Below are positions 62,653-64,000 of a stretch of 64,000 bases of DNA, one piece after another. Each line of letters begins with the position of its first letter. Position 1 is the stretch's first letter. The stretch is from Streptomyces europaeiscabiei (GTDB lineage Bacteria; Actinomycetota; Actinomycetes; Streptomycetales; Streptomycetaceae): contig NZ_CP107841.1 of NCBI RefSeq assembly GCF_036346855.1, positions 6,762,001 to 6,826,000 on the forward strand, written 5' to 3'. Both the position numbers and the translations under genes were made by a program. The notes below the pieces were generated by a model, which searched no databases, was not told the DNA's origin, and worked only from the letters and a program-made list of their open reading frames with translations.

Positions 62653-64000
62653 GTGAGCGAGATACCAGCGAAGGCCACGGAGTCCACGGGTTCCAAGGAC
62701 CCGTCGGACCGCGCGAGGCCCGAGGCCGTGGACGATTCCGGCCTGGGCGGAGCCACTCGCGACAGCGGGGCCGCACGCGACGAAACGGGTGACGGTCCGA
62801 CGGACGGTCCGTGCGTGGGCTGCGAGTCCGAGGGGCGGACGTCCGGCGCGCGTGTCCGTGAGGCAGGCGGTTCCGACGGTGGCGCAAGTGTCATGGGTGG
62901 TCACGGGACCGGTGACTCGATGTGGCAGACCAGCCCGCCGGGGTCCATGTACGAATACATCAAGGTCGCTTCGTTCTCGATCGGTCCTGACGGGCTCGTC
63001 GACCAGTGGAGTCTGCGCGCCGAGCAGTTGTTCGGGATATCGGCCAAGCGGGCCGTGGGGATGGACCCCGTCGAGGCGTTCATCGACCCCGATCGGCGTG
63101 AAGAGGGCCAGCGGAAAATGGCCGAGGTCCTCGACGGCCGGGAGTGGACCGGAGTGGTCCCCTTCCGTGTGCCGGGTCCCGAAGGGGTGGAGGGGCTCGC
63201 CGAGGTCTATGTGATGCCCACCACCGTGGAGGGCGGCGAACGGGCCGCCGTGTGCATCGTCGTGGACGTCCGGACCCTGCGCCGGATAGAGACCGACCTT
63301 GCTGCTTCGCAGGCGATTTTCGGCCAATCCCCGTTCGGGTTCCTTCTGATAGACACCGATCTTCGGGTAAGGCGCGCCAACCATCGCTTCGCCTCCATCT
63401 ACGGTGGCGAGGCCGACGACCACCGCGGCCGGGGCGTCCATGACTATCTGCAGTCCCCGGAGGCCGAGCGGGTCGAGGCGACCCTGCGCCGGGTGCTGGA
63501 GACCGGCGACTCGATCACGGACATGCACATCACGGGCTTCGTGCCCGGTTCCGAAGAGCGTCGCCACTGGTCCATCAACCTCTTCCGCGTGCACAGCGGC
63601 ACCGGTCGTCCCATCGGCATCGCCTGGCTCGCCACCGACATCACGGCCCGCCGCTCCGCCGCCCGTGAAGCGGCCGCCGCCCGGCGGAATCTCGCCCTCC
63701 TCAACGAGGCCGGGACGCGCATCGGCAACTCCCTCGACCTGGAGACCACCGCCCGCGAACTCCTCGCCGTCGTCGTCCCCGGCTTCTGCGACCTCGCCAC
63801 CGTCGACCTCTACCAGGGCCTCCTGATGGGGGACGAGACCCCGCCCGGACTCGCCGACGGCAGCGCCGAACTGCGCCGGGTCGCTTTCGCCAGCGCCGTC
63901 TCCGACGCGCCCTTCGTCGGCGGCCCCGCCCCCGTGGACGTCGGCGCGGTCCACCACTACCCGTTCAACTCGCCCTGCGCGGACGCCCTGCGTACCGCCC
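62653..64000 (+). CDS. PAS-domain signalling protein, probably SpoIIE-type phosphatase, 3' end outside window
   Basis: At least 449 residues from GTG 62653 (GGAGGGG nine bases upstream; GTG 62611 is less likely). The first 95 residues are disordered (Asp, Gly, Ser). Two PAS domains follow: YEYIKVASFSIGPDGLVDQWSLRAEQLFGISAKRAVG, and SQAIFGQSPFGFLLIDTDLRVRRANHRFASIYGG with DITARRSA. Then a GAF-like start (LNEAGTRIGNSLDLETTARELLAVVVPGFCD) is cut by the window edge. This order is usual for Streptomyces PAS-GAF-SpoIIE-HATPase phosphatases. The catalytic domain is not visible. Confidence 0.82.
   Translation, partial: MSEIPAKATESTGSKDPSDRARPEAVDDSGLGGATRDSGAARDETGDGPTDGPCVGCESEGRTSGARVREAGGSDGGASVMGGHGTGDSMWQTSPPGSMYEYIKVASFSIGPDGLVDQWSLRAEQLFGISAKRAVGMDPVEAFIDPDRREEGQRKMAEVLDGREWTGVVPFRVPGPEGVEGLAEVYVMPTTVEGGERAAVCIVVDVRTLRRIETDLAASQAIFGQSPFGFLLIDTDLRVRRANHRFASIYGGEADDHRGRGVHDYLQSPEAERVEATLRRVLETGDSITDMHITGFVPGSEERRHWSINLFRVHSGTGRPIGIAWLATDITARRSAAREAAAARRNLALLNEAGTRIGNSLDLETTARELLAVVVPGFCDLATVDLYQGLLMGDETPPGLADGSAELRRVAFASAVSDAPFVGGPAPVDVGAVHHYPFNSPCADALRTA

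Overview
The window is actinobacterial chromosome, almost certainly Streptomyces. GC is very high, GTG and TTG starts are frequent, and there is a WhiB-like regulator, SpoIIE-type phosphatases, DUF1707 and DUF4190 proteins, an FxSxx-COOH (fxs) peptide locus and a Tad pilus locus. I see no rRNA, tRNA, insertion sequence, integrase or CRISPR array. Most of it is a core region dense in housekeeping genes.

1-12.6 kb, right-reading: a Tad (Flp pilus) cluster. It runs from a partial unknown gene through cpaB/rcpC, a small Arg-rich ORF, a CpaE-type ATPase carrying a C-terminal TadE domain, a TadE pseudopilin gene with a 45-bp minisatellite in its 5' part, tadA, tadB, tadC, a NarL-type kinase/regulator pair, flp pilin and a TadG-like gene to a lipoprotein and an OmpA-like protein. 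Many of these genes overlap or abut, so one or two long operons are likely.

12.6-29.7 kb: an ankyrin/HEAT protein, a DHFR-like reductase, an AI-2E family permease, a secreted SLT-domain lytic enzyme with a structured leader, PIN-PhoH, a short-chain isoprenyl transferase, an AlkZ-like protein, a methyltransferase, ahpD beside what looks like a remnant of ahpC, a PadR-ABC-FtsX operon with an upstream operator, and a bifunctional penicillin-binding protein ending at a perfect terminator.

29.7-47.5 kb: a SpoIIE-type phosphatase, DUF402 protein, class II fumarase, lipoprotein, class I fumarase, DUF1707 protein, WhiB-like protein, GlpX, DUF4245 protein, nitroreductase, xseB-xseA, ispH, polyphosphate glucokinase, DUF6542 protein and ychF. 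Several genes end in strong hairpins. Intergenic gaps carry dispersed Streptomyces-type repeats.

47.6-56.4 kb, left-reading: the most interesting region, an fxs RiPP (cyclophane peptide) locus. In transcription order it holds a 56-residue precursor fxsA, fxsC (TIR-like), fxsT (MinD-like, TIR-like, NB-ARC and TPR), fxsB (radical SAM/SPASM maturase) and a HExxH hydroxylase-like protein fused to an AAC(3)-like acetyltransferase. Two of the junctions overlap (fxsC/fxsT and fxsB/fusion). The precursor ends F-S-S-A-L-L, one residue beyond the usual FxSxx C-terminus.

56.7-64 kb: a small membrane protein, a threonine-synthase-like PLP enzyme, a DUF4190 protein, a GntR regulator, an SPOR-like small protein, a MutT-type Nudix enzyme, a HATPase anti-sigma-like protein and the start of a PAS-containing signalling protein cut by the window edge.
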